Shown here piece after piece: positions 1 through 4,753 of a stretch of 5,090 bases of DNA; the stretch's first letter is position 1; each line of letters opens with the position of its first letter. A program made the position numbers and the translations under genes. Origin of the DNA: Desulfobacteraceae bacterium (GTDB taxonomy: Bacteria > Desulfobacterota > Desulfobacteria > Desulfobacterales > JAABRJ01); NCBI GenBank assembly GCA_011390985.1, contig JAABRJ010000521.1, positions 1-5,090 on the forward strand, in the 5' to 3' direction. The notes under the pieces were generated by a model, which was given only the letters and a program-made list of their open reading frames with translations, was not told the origin of the DNA and ran no database searches.

Positions 1-103
1 CGAGCAGGCCGAAGCAGGTGCCGCGGTCGATGGCGAAAGCGACCCGATCCACCGCCAGCAGGTCCCGGTAGCGTTTGACTAGATGGCTGACCTCAAGGAG
101 CAT
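1..103 (-). CDS. ABC transporter ATP-binding protein, N-terminal fragment
   Basis: Only the first 34 codons lie in the window; the gene runs off the left edge. Reading from the ATG at 103-101, the protein begins MLLEVSHLVKRYRD and continues to AIDRGTCFGLL. This is the usual opening of an ABC ATPase: a first beta strand, the 'K-x-Y' A-loop region (Tyr12), 'AVDRVAF', then '(G)xCFGLLG' leading directly into where the Walker A P-loop would be. The P-loop itself is outside the window. 'CFGLL' just before the P-loop resembles NodI/DrrA-type (ABC-2 exporter) ATPases more than thiamine-precursor importers, but 34 residues cannot settle the substrate. A GGAAGGTG Shine-Dalgarno (107-114) precedes the ATG. 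The gene starts 51 bases after thiM on the same strand with no visible terminator between, so it could be the last-transcribed part of the thiamine operon. Confidence 0.85.
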   Translation of the reverse strand, partial: MLLEVSHLVKRYRDLLAVDRVAFAIDRGTCFGLL

Positions 104-154
104 GATCACCTTCCATTTTCAAGTCTTCCCAGCCTGCGGCGGCGCGCCGGGCAT

Positions 155-943
155 TCACGCAGCTTGGGCCAGCGTATAGACGCTGTCCAGAAGGGCGCTC
201 TTGAAGGCCATGGGGGCGTCGGCGTGCTTTGCCGCCGCCTCACCGGCAGCACCGTAAAACTCCATGGCGCAGCCCGCTGCCGCCCAGAAGTCGGCGGATA
301 CCGCCACAAAGACCCCCAGGATCGACGCGGCCATGCAGCCGGTGCCGACCACCATCGCCATCCGCGGATGACCGGCCGTGCAGCGGTGGAGACGTTTACC
401 GTCGGTAATCAGGTCGGTCTGGCCGCTCGCCACCACCACCGCGCCGGTCCGGCGGGCCAGTTCGGCCGCCAGAACCGGCATGTCGCCGCTGACGGAGATG
501 GATTCAACGCCCCTGACCTCTGCCCGCGCACCGGCTGCGGCGCCGATTTCGCCGTAGTTACCCTTAATGACGGCAAAGCGCAGCGCATCGGTGAGCTCGT
601 TGACCACGGCGCAGCGGGCCGGGGTTGCCCCGCAGCCCACAATATCGAGCACCACCGGGATGTCCAGGGCATTGGCTCTTTCGCCGGCAATCTGCATGCT
701 GGCGACAACCCTGCGGTCCAGGGTGCCGATGTTGAGGACCAGCGCATCGGCCAGCGCGACCATGTCGGCCACCTCGTCGGCCATGTGGGCCATGACCGGC
801 AGGGCGCCGACGCAGCGGGTTATCTGGGCGCAATCGGCGATGGTGACCCAGTTGGTGATGTGGTGCACCAGGGGCGAACGGCGACGTATTTCGCCGAGAA
901 GCGTTTGAATCGCATCGCTGTGAATGGCGGAAGTATCAGGCAA
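155..943 (-). CDS. thiM: Hydroxyethylthiazole kinase ThiM
   Basis: A 262-residue protein, a normal length for ThiM, which phosphorylates 4-methyl-5-(2-hydroxyethyl)thiazole with ATP so that ThiE can use it. Family landmarks are visible: PLVHHITNWVT (residues 24-34), GALPVMA (46-52), ADALVLNIGTLD (65-76), VVLDIVGCGATP (97-108), VIKGNYGEI (125-133), and GTGCM (200-204), whose Gly-rich turn and Cys203 correspond to the anion-hole/catalytic segment. Some positions differ from the textbook sequence: D-I-V-G-C-G replaces D-P-V-G-x-G, and K-G-N replaces R-G-N. I recall similar variants in anaerobe ThiM proteins, so this is probably subfamily divergence and not decay. The start is TTG at 943-941, chosen because GGAGG (955-959) lies 11 bases upstream and no ATG is available. 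It overlaps the end of thiL by 8 bases. Last enzyme gene of the operon; predicted cytosolic. Confidence 0.95.
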   Translation of the reverse strand: MPDTSAIHSDAIQTLLGEIRRRSPLVHHITNWVTIADCAQITRCVGALPVMAHMADEVADMVALADALVLNIGTLDRRVVASMQIAGERANALDIPVVLDIVGCGATPARCAVVNELTDALRFAVIKGNYGEIGAAAGARAEVRGVESISVSGDMPVLAAELARRTGAVVVASGQTDLITDGKRLHRCTAGHPRMAMVVGTGCMAASILGVFVAVSADFWAAAGCAMEFYGAAGEAAAKHADAPMAFKSALLDSVYTLAQAA

Positions 944-1910
944 AGTGGTTGTATCCTCCGTGGAGCGGACCAGCCGCCCCGCTCGCGCCGACTAGCAGAA
1001 GGCCGTCTGCGGCCGGAAGAATCTCGCCCACGACGGCAAATTCCAACCCGGTGCGGCGCAGCCGCTCCAGGTTGCGAGGTGCGAGCGTAAACAGCAGTTC
1101 GTAGTCCTCACCGCCGCCGAGCGCAAACTCCAGCGGATCGCAGCCCAGGGCGACTGCGGCCGCGATCACCTCCGGGTGCAGGGGAATTTTGGCGGCGGCG
1201 ATCCGGGCGCCCACCCCGCTCTGATCACAGATGTGTCGGACCTCGGGGGCCAGCCCGTCGCTGACGTCGATCATCGCGTTGACCACCGGCGCCAGAATGG
1301 GCGCGGCATCCAGCCGGCATTCGGGAACCAGGTGCTTTTGCCACAGGTAGGCGGTTGCCGGAAGGTCCCGCTGCACCAGGGCCAGACCGGCTGCCGAGGC
1401 GCCCAGGGGGCCGGTGACCCCGATCAGGTCACCCACCCGGGCTTGGCTGCGCAGACACAGCCGGTCGACCGCCACAGTTCCCAGCAGCGTGATGCTGATC
1501 GTAATGGCGCCGCCGCGGGTGGTATCGCCGCCGACGACGGTTACCCCGTTTCGACGGCAGGAGCGGCCCATGCCCCGGTAGAGTGCCTCCGCCGTTTCCA
1601 CGGGCGTTTCCCGGGGAAGCGCCAGAGACACCACCATGACGGTCGGCTCCCCACCCATGGCGGCGATGTCGCTGACGTTGGCTTCGACGGCCTTGAAGCC
1701 GGCTTCCTCGGCCCCCCCCCAGCTGAAGCTGAAATGTTGGTTCTCCACCAGGAGATCTGCGGTCACCAGCTGATAGCGGCCATCATCGGCCGTCTTCAAG
1801 ACCGCGGCATCGTCGCCGATACCGACGATCAGCTCGCGGCACCGGCTGGGCACCAGCCGGCTGAGACGATCGATCAGGGCGAATTCGCCGCCGATCTCCT
1901 TGATCTGCAT
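936..1910 (-). CDS. thiL: Thiamine-monophosphate kinase ThiL
   Basis: A complete 324-residue ThiL of the AIR-synthase-like (PurM-type) ATP-binding superfamily. It phosphorylates thiamine monophosphate to thiamine diphosphate, the active cofactor and the ligand of the riboswitch upstream of this operon. Motifs appear in family order: VGIGDDAAV (29-37), TADLLVENQHF (50-60), NVSDIAAMGGEPT (78-90), VGGDTTRGG (126-134), GDLIGVTGPLGASAAGL (160-176), IDVSDGL (214-220) and GGGEDYELLF (265-274). The acidic residues of GDD, SD, GDT, VSD and GED are those used for Mg/ATP and substrate binding in the family, and all are present. The start is ATG at 1910-1908 with AAGGA about 9 bases upstream. It follows thiD by 35 bases and overlaps thiM by 8, so the genes are probably cotranscribed and thiM translationally coupled. 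An uninterrupted run of nine G on the coding strand (1712-1720) falls at Trp64-Gly65-Gly66; the reading frame is intact here. Confidence 0.97.
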   Translation of the reverse strand: MQIKEIGGEFALIDRLSRLVPSRCRELIVGIGDDAAVLKTADDGRYQLVTADLLVENQHFSFSWGGAEEAGFKAVEANVSDIAAMGGEPTVMVVSLALPRETPVETAEALYRGMGRSCRRNGVTVVGGDTTRGGAITISITLLGTVAVDRLCLRSQARVGDLIGVTGPLGASAAGLALVQRDLPATAYLWQKHLVPECRLDAAPILAPVVNAMIDVSDGLAPEVRHICDQSGVGARIAAAKIPLHPEVIAAAVALGCDPLEFALGGGEDYELLFTLAPRNLERLRRTGLEFAVVGEILPAADGLLLVGASGAAGPLHGGYNHFA

Positions 1911-1945
1911 GGCTCAGCTTCCTTGATCTTTAAGGGTCGCGGGGT

Positions 1946-2752
1946 TCAATCGGTTTCAAGGCCGGCGCGGGCATAAAGATCGAAAAAATGATGGGTTGGC
2001 CCGACCCCGCGGCCAAGCGGCAGGCCGTGCGCGATGGCGCCGGAAACATACGCCTTCGCCTGCCTGACGGCGTCAAAAAAATCGGCCCCGCGGGCCAGAT
2101 GGGCGGCAATCGCCGCCGAGAAGGTGCACCCCGTGCCGTGGGTGTTGCGGGAGGCGATGCGCGCATGGTCCAGGGCATGGAAGCGGTCGCCGTCGAAGAG
2201 AATATCCGTGGCCCGCCCGGAGAGATGCCCGCCTTTGACCACCACCTTGGCGGCACCCAGTTGAAGAATGTACTCGGCCGCGGATCGCATCTCCTCGACG
2301 GTCGTGATTTTGCGACCGGTGAGGGCTTCCGCCTCGTGCAGGTTGGGGGTTACCACCGCCGCCAGGGGAAAGAGGTGGGCCACCAGGGCGGTCTGGGCGT
2401 CCGGGTCGAGAAGACGGCAGCCGCTCTTGGAGATCATTACCGGGTCGAGCACCACGGGCGGCGAGTGGACTTCCGCCAGGCAGCGGGCAATGGTTTCGAT
2501 CAGGGGAATGCTGGCAACCATCCCGATCTTGACGGCGTGGATCTCGATGTCGTCGAAAAGGCACCGGATCTGGCCGGCCACGATATCGGGCGAGATCTCC
2601 TGGATCGCGTATACCTTGCGGGTGTTCTGGACGGTTACGGCCGTGACGGCGCTCATGCCGAAAACCCCCAGGGCCTGAAAGGTTTTGAGGTCGGCCTGGA
2701 GCCCGGCGCCGCCGCAGGAATCCGAACCCGCGATGGTCAGTGCGGTTTTCAA
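1946..2752 (-). CDS. thiD: Hydroxymethylpyrimidine/phosphomethylpyrimidine kinase ThiD
   Basis: A complete 268-residue ribokinase-fold ThiD. It performs two successive phosphorylations, HMP to HMP-P to HMP-PP, giving the pyrimidine substrate of ThiE. It closely matches the family: TIAGSDSCGGAGLQADLKTF (6-25), VTAVTVQNT (36-44), VKIGM (74-78), VVLDPVMISKSG (100-111), TPNLHEAEALTG (135-146), VVKGGHL (171-177), NTHGTGCTFSAAIA (203-216, with catalytic-loop Cys209) and GPTHHF (251-256). The length is typical, with no ThiE or ThiN fusion. The start is TTG at 2752-2750. AAGGAGG (2759-2765) lies 6 bases upstream, one of the best Shine-Dalgarno sequences in the window. The TTG overlaps the thiE stop as TTGA (2752-2749), a 4-base stop/start overlap typical of translational coupling. 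Confidence 0.98.
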   Translation of the reverse strand: MKTALTIAGSDSCGGAGLQADLKTFQALGVFGMSAVTAVTVQNTRKVYAIQEISPDIVAGQIRCLFDDIEIHAVKIGMVASIPLIETIARCLAEVHSPPVVLDPVMISKSGCRLLDPDAQTALVAHLFPLAAVVTPNLHEAEALTGRKITTVEEMRSAAEYILQLGAAKVVVKGGHLSGRATDILFDGDRFHALDHARIASRNTHGTGCTFSAAIAAHLARGADFFDAVRQAKAYVSGAIAHGLPLGRGVGPTHHFFDLYARAGLETD

Positions 2753-3390
2753 CGGGCCCCTCCTTCCGGCCGCTCAAGGCGGTCGTTGAAGGCTGCCAGC
2801 CGCCCGGCGAGATCCGCCGCCTGGTTGATCTGGGAAATGATCGCAAAATAGCGGGCGCCGGCGGCCGCCACCTCTCGGATGTTGTCAAGCGAAATACCGC
2901 CGATGGCCACAACGGGAACCTTTACCGCCGCCGTGATCGCCCGCAGCCCGTCCAGGCCGATAACCCGGGCGTCTTTTTTGGTGGGCGTCGCGAAAACCGC
3001 GCCGGCCCCGAGATAGTGGGCCCCGGCCGCCTCGGCTGCCAGGGCCTGGTCGACCGTGTCGACCGACACCCCCACCATCATAGTGGGCGGCACCCGCCGC
3101 AGAACATCGCGGCAATCAGCGTCCTCCTGTCCGATGTGAATCCCGTCGGCCCGGACGGCCAATGCGGCCGAAACCCGATCATTGACAATCAACACCGCCC
3201 CGGGGTATCGGCGGACGCGGTCGGCCATCTCCGCCGCAAGGCGCAAAAATGCCGCATCGTCGAGTTTCTTGTGCCGCAACTGGATGACTTTGGCACCGGC
3301 GGACAGGAGGGCGTCGCAGAGCGGCAGCGTGTCTGCGAAACAGTATACTTCCCTGCGGGTGGTTTGAAAAAAGGGCGTGCGATTGTTCAT
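2749..3390 (-). CDS. thiE: Thiamine-phosphate synthase ThiE
   Basis: A TIM-barrel enzyme that condenses HMP-PP with thiazole phosphate to form thiamine phosphate. From the preferred ATG at 3390-3388 the protein has 213 residues, the usual ThiE length. Motifs, numbered from that Met: KVIQLRHKK (34-42), LIVNDR (67-72, pyrophosphate/HMP binding), DGIHIGQED (82-90), ATPTKKDA (134-141), VVAIGGI (160-166) and FAIISQI (182-188, phosphate-binding end of the barrel). The first in-frame ATG (3441-3439) is rejected: its first residues MKPVSRPAFAF are simply the terminator hairpin at 3417-3438 read as protein. A second ATG (3408-3406) would add six residues and cannot be excluded. Neither start has a strong Shine-Dalgarno; a weak GGA sits 7 bases before 3390. 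First gene of the operon, behind the TPP riboswitch, with its stop overlapping the thiD start. Confidence 0.96.
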   Translation of the reverse strand: MNNRTPFFQTTRREVYCFADTLPLCDALLSAGAKVIQLRHKKLDDAAFLRLAAEMADRVRRYPGAVLIVNDRVSAALAVRADGIHIGQEDADCRDVLRRVPPTMMVGVSVDTVDQALAAEAAGAHYLGAGAVFATPTKKDARVIGLDGLRAITAAVKVPVVAIGGISLDNIREVAAAGARYFAIISQINQAADLAGRLAAFNDRLERPEGGAR

Positions 3391-3416
3391 CTGCTGGTCC
3401 GATTGCATAAATGCAA

Positions 3417-3438
3417 AAGCCGGTCGGGAAACCGGCTT
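3417..3438 (-). terminator. Intrinsic terminator hairpin in the thiE leader
   Basis: On the minus strand AAGCCGGT pairs with ACCGGCTT (8 perfect base pairs) around the 6-base loop TTCCCG. It is followed by TTGCATTT, so the U-run is short and interrupted. It sits 24 bases beyond the 3' end of the TPP aptamer and just before the likely thiE start, the expected place for the expression platform of a transcription-terminating riboswitch. GCCGG-type segments in the aptamer's P3 arm are complementary to one terminator arm, which could support an alternative fold, but I did not work out a full antiterminator. The weak U-run leaves open that the hairpin acts on translation instead. Confidence 0.6.
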
Positions 3439-3461
3439 CATCAGGCGCGCGTCTGCTGGGC

Positions 3462-3544
3462 CGTGTTTCCTTCCGCTGGAATGATCCAGATCAAGTTAAA
3501 AGGGTCTTCTCTCAGCCCGCCTGCCGGCCGGCACCCCCAACACG
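3462..3544 (-). promoter_or_regulatory. TPP (THI-box) riboswitch aptamer
   Basis: The minus strand carries the conserved thi-box core in order: GGGGGTGC (3538-3531), GGCTGAGA (3517-3510), GACCCTTT (3506-3499), then TTGATCTGGATCATTCCAGC followed by GGAAGGAAA. Helices can be drawn by eye: P1 CGTGTT/AACACG (3544-3539 with 3467-3462); P2 GGGGT/ACCC; P3 GCCGGCC/GGCGGGC with one mismatch and loop GGCA, leading into the invariant CUGAGA; P5 CTGG/CCAG. P4 is CUU/AAG where the common sequence is CCU/AGG, a compensated change that supports a functional fold. TPP binding is expected to lower expression of the thiEDLM operon, giving feedback by the product of ThiL. Confidence 0.95.
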
Positions 3545-3555
3545 TATTTGATTTC

Positions 3556-3584
3556 ATTTTAGCAACCCGGACGGAATTCGTCAA
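3556..3584 (-). promoter_or_regulatory. Sigma-70-type promoter of the thiamine operon
   Basis: On the minus strand TTGACG (-35, 3584-3579) and TAAAAT (-10, 3561-3556) are separated by exactly 17 bases. Initiation about 7 bases downstream, at an A near 3549-3550, would place the transcript start only a few bases before the P1 helix of the riboswitch, the normal arrangement for a riboswitch leader. No competing promoter of similar quality was seen between it and thiE. Confidence 0.8.
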
Positions 3585-3603
3585 CGGTCTTTAAGGCAAC
3601 CCC

Positions 3604-3632
3604 TTGCATCCGGCCGAAATTGCGTTTATCAT
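3604..3632 (+). promoter_or_regulatory. Possible divergent promoter for the methyltransferase gene
   Basis: TTGCAT (3604-3609) and TATCAT (3627-3632) are spaced by 17 bases on the plus strand. They lie in the only relatively AT-rich patch upstream of the methyltransferase and 19 bases from the -35 box of the divergent thiamine promoter. It would give a leader of about 230 bases. Each hexamer has one or two mismatches to consensus, so a chance match is possible. Confidence 0.4.
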
Positions 3633-3815
3633 CAAATTCAAACTGCACTGGCCGCTTGATCCGGAACGACCCCCCTGCCCTCCCTTTCGGCGGCACCGCC
3701 TCATGCTGGACCTCAATGCCGCCTCTGACCGCGTTTTCAGCCGATCCGACCGGATCCCGGTTTGGCCACGCCCTCACCCCGTGCCCGGAATACGCTGTCC
3801 GCACAGGAAACGACC

Positions 3816-3887
3816 ATGAATGCCCGAGGGCCCTTGATCGCCGCTCCACCCGCAACAGGAGTCGACCGATGTCCGCTGCCCCGATGA
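3816..3887 (+). CDS. Possible 23-codon upstream ORF in the methyltransferase leader
   Basis: ATG at 3816 is preceded by AGGAAA (3805-3810), a reasonable Shine-Dalgarno. The frame reads MNARGPLIAAPPATGVDRCP and ends at TGA 3885-3887. It is out of frame with the methyltransferase and overlaps its first 19 bases. Its stop overlaps the second methyltransferase ATG (3884-3886) as ATGA, the usual form of a translational coupling junction. I recognise no protein family; if translated, it is more likely a regulatory leader peptide than a functional protein. It may also be chance, because a GC-rich leader can hold such a frame. Confidence 0.3.
   Translation: MNARGPLIAAPPATGVDRCPLPR
3857..3861 (+). 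promoter_or_regulatory. Ribosome binding site fixing the methyltransferase start
   Basis: AGGAG lies 7 bases before the ATG at 3869. The open frame continues upstream to 3620, but that extension has no family similarity, overlaps the possible promoter, and lacks a comparable ribosome binding site. This site therefore decides the start. Confidence 0.8.
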
Positions 3888-4489
3888 TCCCGTCCCCCGA
3901 GGCCTATTTCGGCAAGTTTCTCCCTGCCCGCGACCCCCTCCTGCAGCACATGGAGCAGGAAGCCCAGCGCGAAAACATTCCCATCGTCGGCCCGGTGGTA
4001 GGCGAGCTGCTCTATCTGCTGACCACCCTCGGCCAGGCCCGGCGGGTGCTGGAACTCGGCACCGCCACGGGCTACTCGACTCTTTTTCTCGCCCGGGCCT
4101 GCAGCGCCTTCGGCGGCCGCGTGCTGACGGTCGAAAACGACCCGCAAATGGCCGCCCGTGCCCGGGCCAATTTTCAGACCGCCGATCTGGCCGATACTAT
4201 CGAACTGCGCCAGGGCGATGCCCTCGAGGTCGTCCGGGGCCTGGGCGAACCTTTTGACCTTGTCTTCATGGATATCGACAAGTCGTTCTATCAACCGGCC
4301 TTGCCCGACTGCCGGCGCCTGCTGCGCGCCGGCGGGCTGCTGGTGGCCGACAACACCGCTTTTCGGGATGCCGACGGCTTCAACCGCGCCATCGCCGCCG
4401 ATCGGGGCTGGCGCGGGCTGCACCTCTATGCGTTTCTCCCGGGGCATTCCCCGGAAAAGGACGCCGTGACGCTGGCGCTGCGCATCTGA
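3869..4489 (+). CDS. SAM-dependent O-methyltransferase, caffeoyl-CoA/catechol OMT-like
   Basis: A complete 206-residue class I methyltransferase. An N-terminal helical part (PEAYFGKFLPARDPLLQHME, 10-29) and PIVGPVVGELLYLL (38-51) match the 'x-x-V-G-x-x-G-x-L' lead-in of this family. Motif I is VLELGTATGYSTLFLA (60-75), binding SAM. Glu89 in VLTVENDP (85-92) is placed to hold the ribose hydroxyls. GDALEVV (116-122) is the adenine-side segment. FDLVFMDIDKSFY (129-141) and GGLLVADNTAF (155-165) give Asp135, Asp161 and Asn162, the divalent-metal ligands of cation-dependent catechol OMTs, so metal-dependent methylation of a vicinal diol or similar small molecule is plausible. The substrate cannot be told. 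The start is ATG 3869 (AGGAG 7 bases upstream); ATG 3884, removing five residues, is an alternative. It is divergent from the thiamine operon and followed by a 264-base gap, so it is probably a single-gene unit. Predicted cytosolic, with no signal peptide or membrane segment. Confidence 0.9.
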   Translation: MSAAPMIPSPEAYFGKFLPARDPLLQHMEQEAQRENIPIVGPVVGELLYLLTTLGQARRVLELGTATGYSTLFLARACSAFGGRVLTVENDPQMAARARANFQTADLADTIELRQGDALEVVRGLGEPFDLVFMDIDKSFYQPALPDCRRLLRAGGLLVADNTAFRDADGFNRAIAADRGWRGLHLYAFLPGHSPEKDAVTLALRI

Positions 4490-4565
4490 GCGCAGGGATG
4501 CGGCGGGAGGACTTCGGCGGACGTGAAGGGCTTGCCGGTCGGGAGGGTTGAGGCCCAAAAAGAAC

Positions 4566-4588
4566 GGGTGGCTCACAACGAGCCACCC
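4566..4588. other. Perfect 9-bp inverted repeat (RNA hairpin), 77 bases after the methyltransferase
   Basis: GGGTGGCTC (4566-4574) and GAGCCACCC (4580-4588) are exact complements around the loop ACAAC. On the plus strand no U-run follows (next bases ATCAGGAGAG), so it does not look like an intrinsic terminator for the methyltransferase. In the minus direction it is followed by GTTCTTTTTGG, which is terminator-like, yet no minus-strand gene is seen to its right that would need one. It may be a bidirectional transcript-end structure, an mRNA-stabilising hairpin, or the first stem of a leader RNA for the following gene. Confidence 0.6.
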
Positions 4589-4603
4589 ATCAGGAGAGGG
4601 AGG

Positions 4604-4627
4604 ATGAGAATGGTAAAGTGCTATTAA
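4604..4627 (+). CDS. Possible seven-codon mini-ORF behind a strong Shine-Dalgarno
   Basis: The purine run AGGAGAGGGAGG (4592-4603) lies directly before ATG 4604. The AGGAG at its left end is 7 bases from that ATG, and GGGAGG is 6 to 7 bases from a second in-frame ATG at 4610. The frame reads MRMVKCY and stops at TAA 4625-4627. This is the strongest ribosome-binding-like sequence in the window, yet it drives only this tiny frame; it is 150 bases from the next real gene. It could be a leader peptide, part of a structured RNA, or the remnant of a lost gene start. No family is recognisable. Confidence 0.25.
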   Translation: MRMVKCY

Positions 4628-4639
4628 TGTTCTTTACCA
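4611..4639. other. 8-bp inverted repeat overlapping the mini-ORF
   Basis: TGGTAAAG (4611-4618) and CTTTACCA (4632-4639) are exact complements around a 13-base AT-rich loop. The stem begins inside the mini-ORF and the loop holds its stop codon. A further short inverted repeat, GTTAA/TTAAC (4644-4655), follows. This AT-rich patch (about 4605-4655) contrasts with the GC-rich surroundings and is the likeliest place for a promoter, operator or leader of the DUF309 gene, although I could not find a convincing -35/-10 pair. Confidence 0.5.
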
Positions 4640-4753
4640 AACGGTTAATTTTAACATCGGGCGGGATGGCTGGAAACTTTACCGAATTTTTTCAAAATCG
4701 CTTCTGGCGCCCACAACCGACCCGGCGAGACCTTGAAAACAGTGCGGCTGCCC

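Larger units (their letters stand above)
4490..4753. other. Intergenic region between the methyltransferase and DUF309 genes
   Basis: This 264-base stretch holds no convincing protein gene beyond the mini-ORF at 4604. From 4490 to 4560 it is GC-rich with no repeat or terminator that I can see. From 4566 to 4655 it carries the two hairpins, the purine run and the AT-rich patch. From 4656 to 4753 the DUF309 frame is open without a stop (the last in-frame stop is TAA 4652-4654), so an upstream non-ATG start for that gene cannot be excluded. Confidence 0.6.

Noticed and set aside
139..148. GGCGCGCC palindrome between thiM and the ABC gene as a terminator
   Set aside because: It is a very short self-complementary sequence without a loop or a following U-run in either direction.
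83..1090. Long plus-strand open frame (335 codons) opposite thiM and thiL
   Set aside because: It is a GC-rich antisense frame with Arg/Gly/His-rich composition and no family motif, lying across two clearly recognisable minus-strand genes.
1988..2851. Plus-strand open frame (287 codons) opposite thiD and the end of thiE
   Set aside because: It is a mirror of strongly conserved minus-strand enzymes, with no recognisable domain and no ribosome binding site.
3743..3756. Short palindrome GATCCG-AC-CGGATC as a possible operator
   Set aside because: The arms are only 6 bases and such GC-rich palindromes are expected by chance; nothing else nearby supports a regulator site.
3604..3819. Plus-strand 71-codon frame in the methyltransferase leader
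   Set aside because: Its start coincides with the possible -35 box, it has no Shine-Dalgarno, and its composition (Pro/Arg-rich) is what a random GC-rich frame gives. Its stop overlapping the ATG at 3816 is noted only as part of the leader finding.
3559..3855. Minus-strand 98-codon frame upstream of the thiamine promoter
   Set aside because: It runs through the thiamine promoter region, has no family similarity, and its Arg/Gly-rich sequence looks non-coding.
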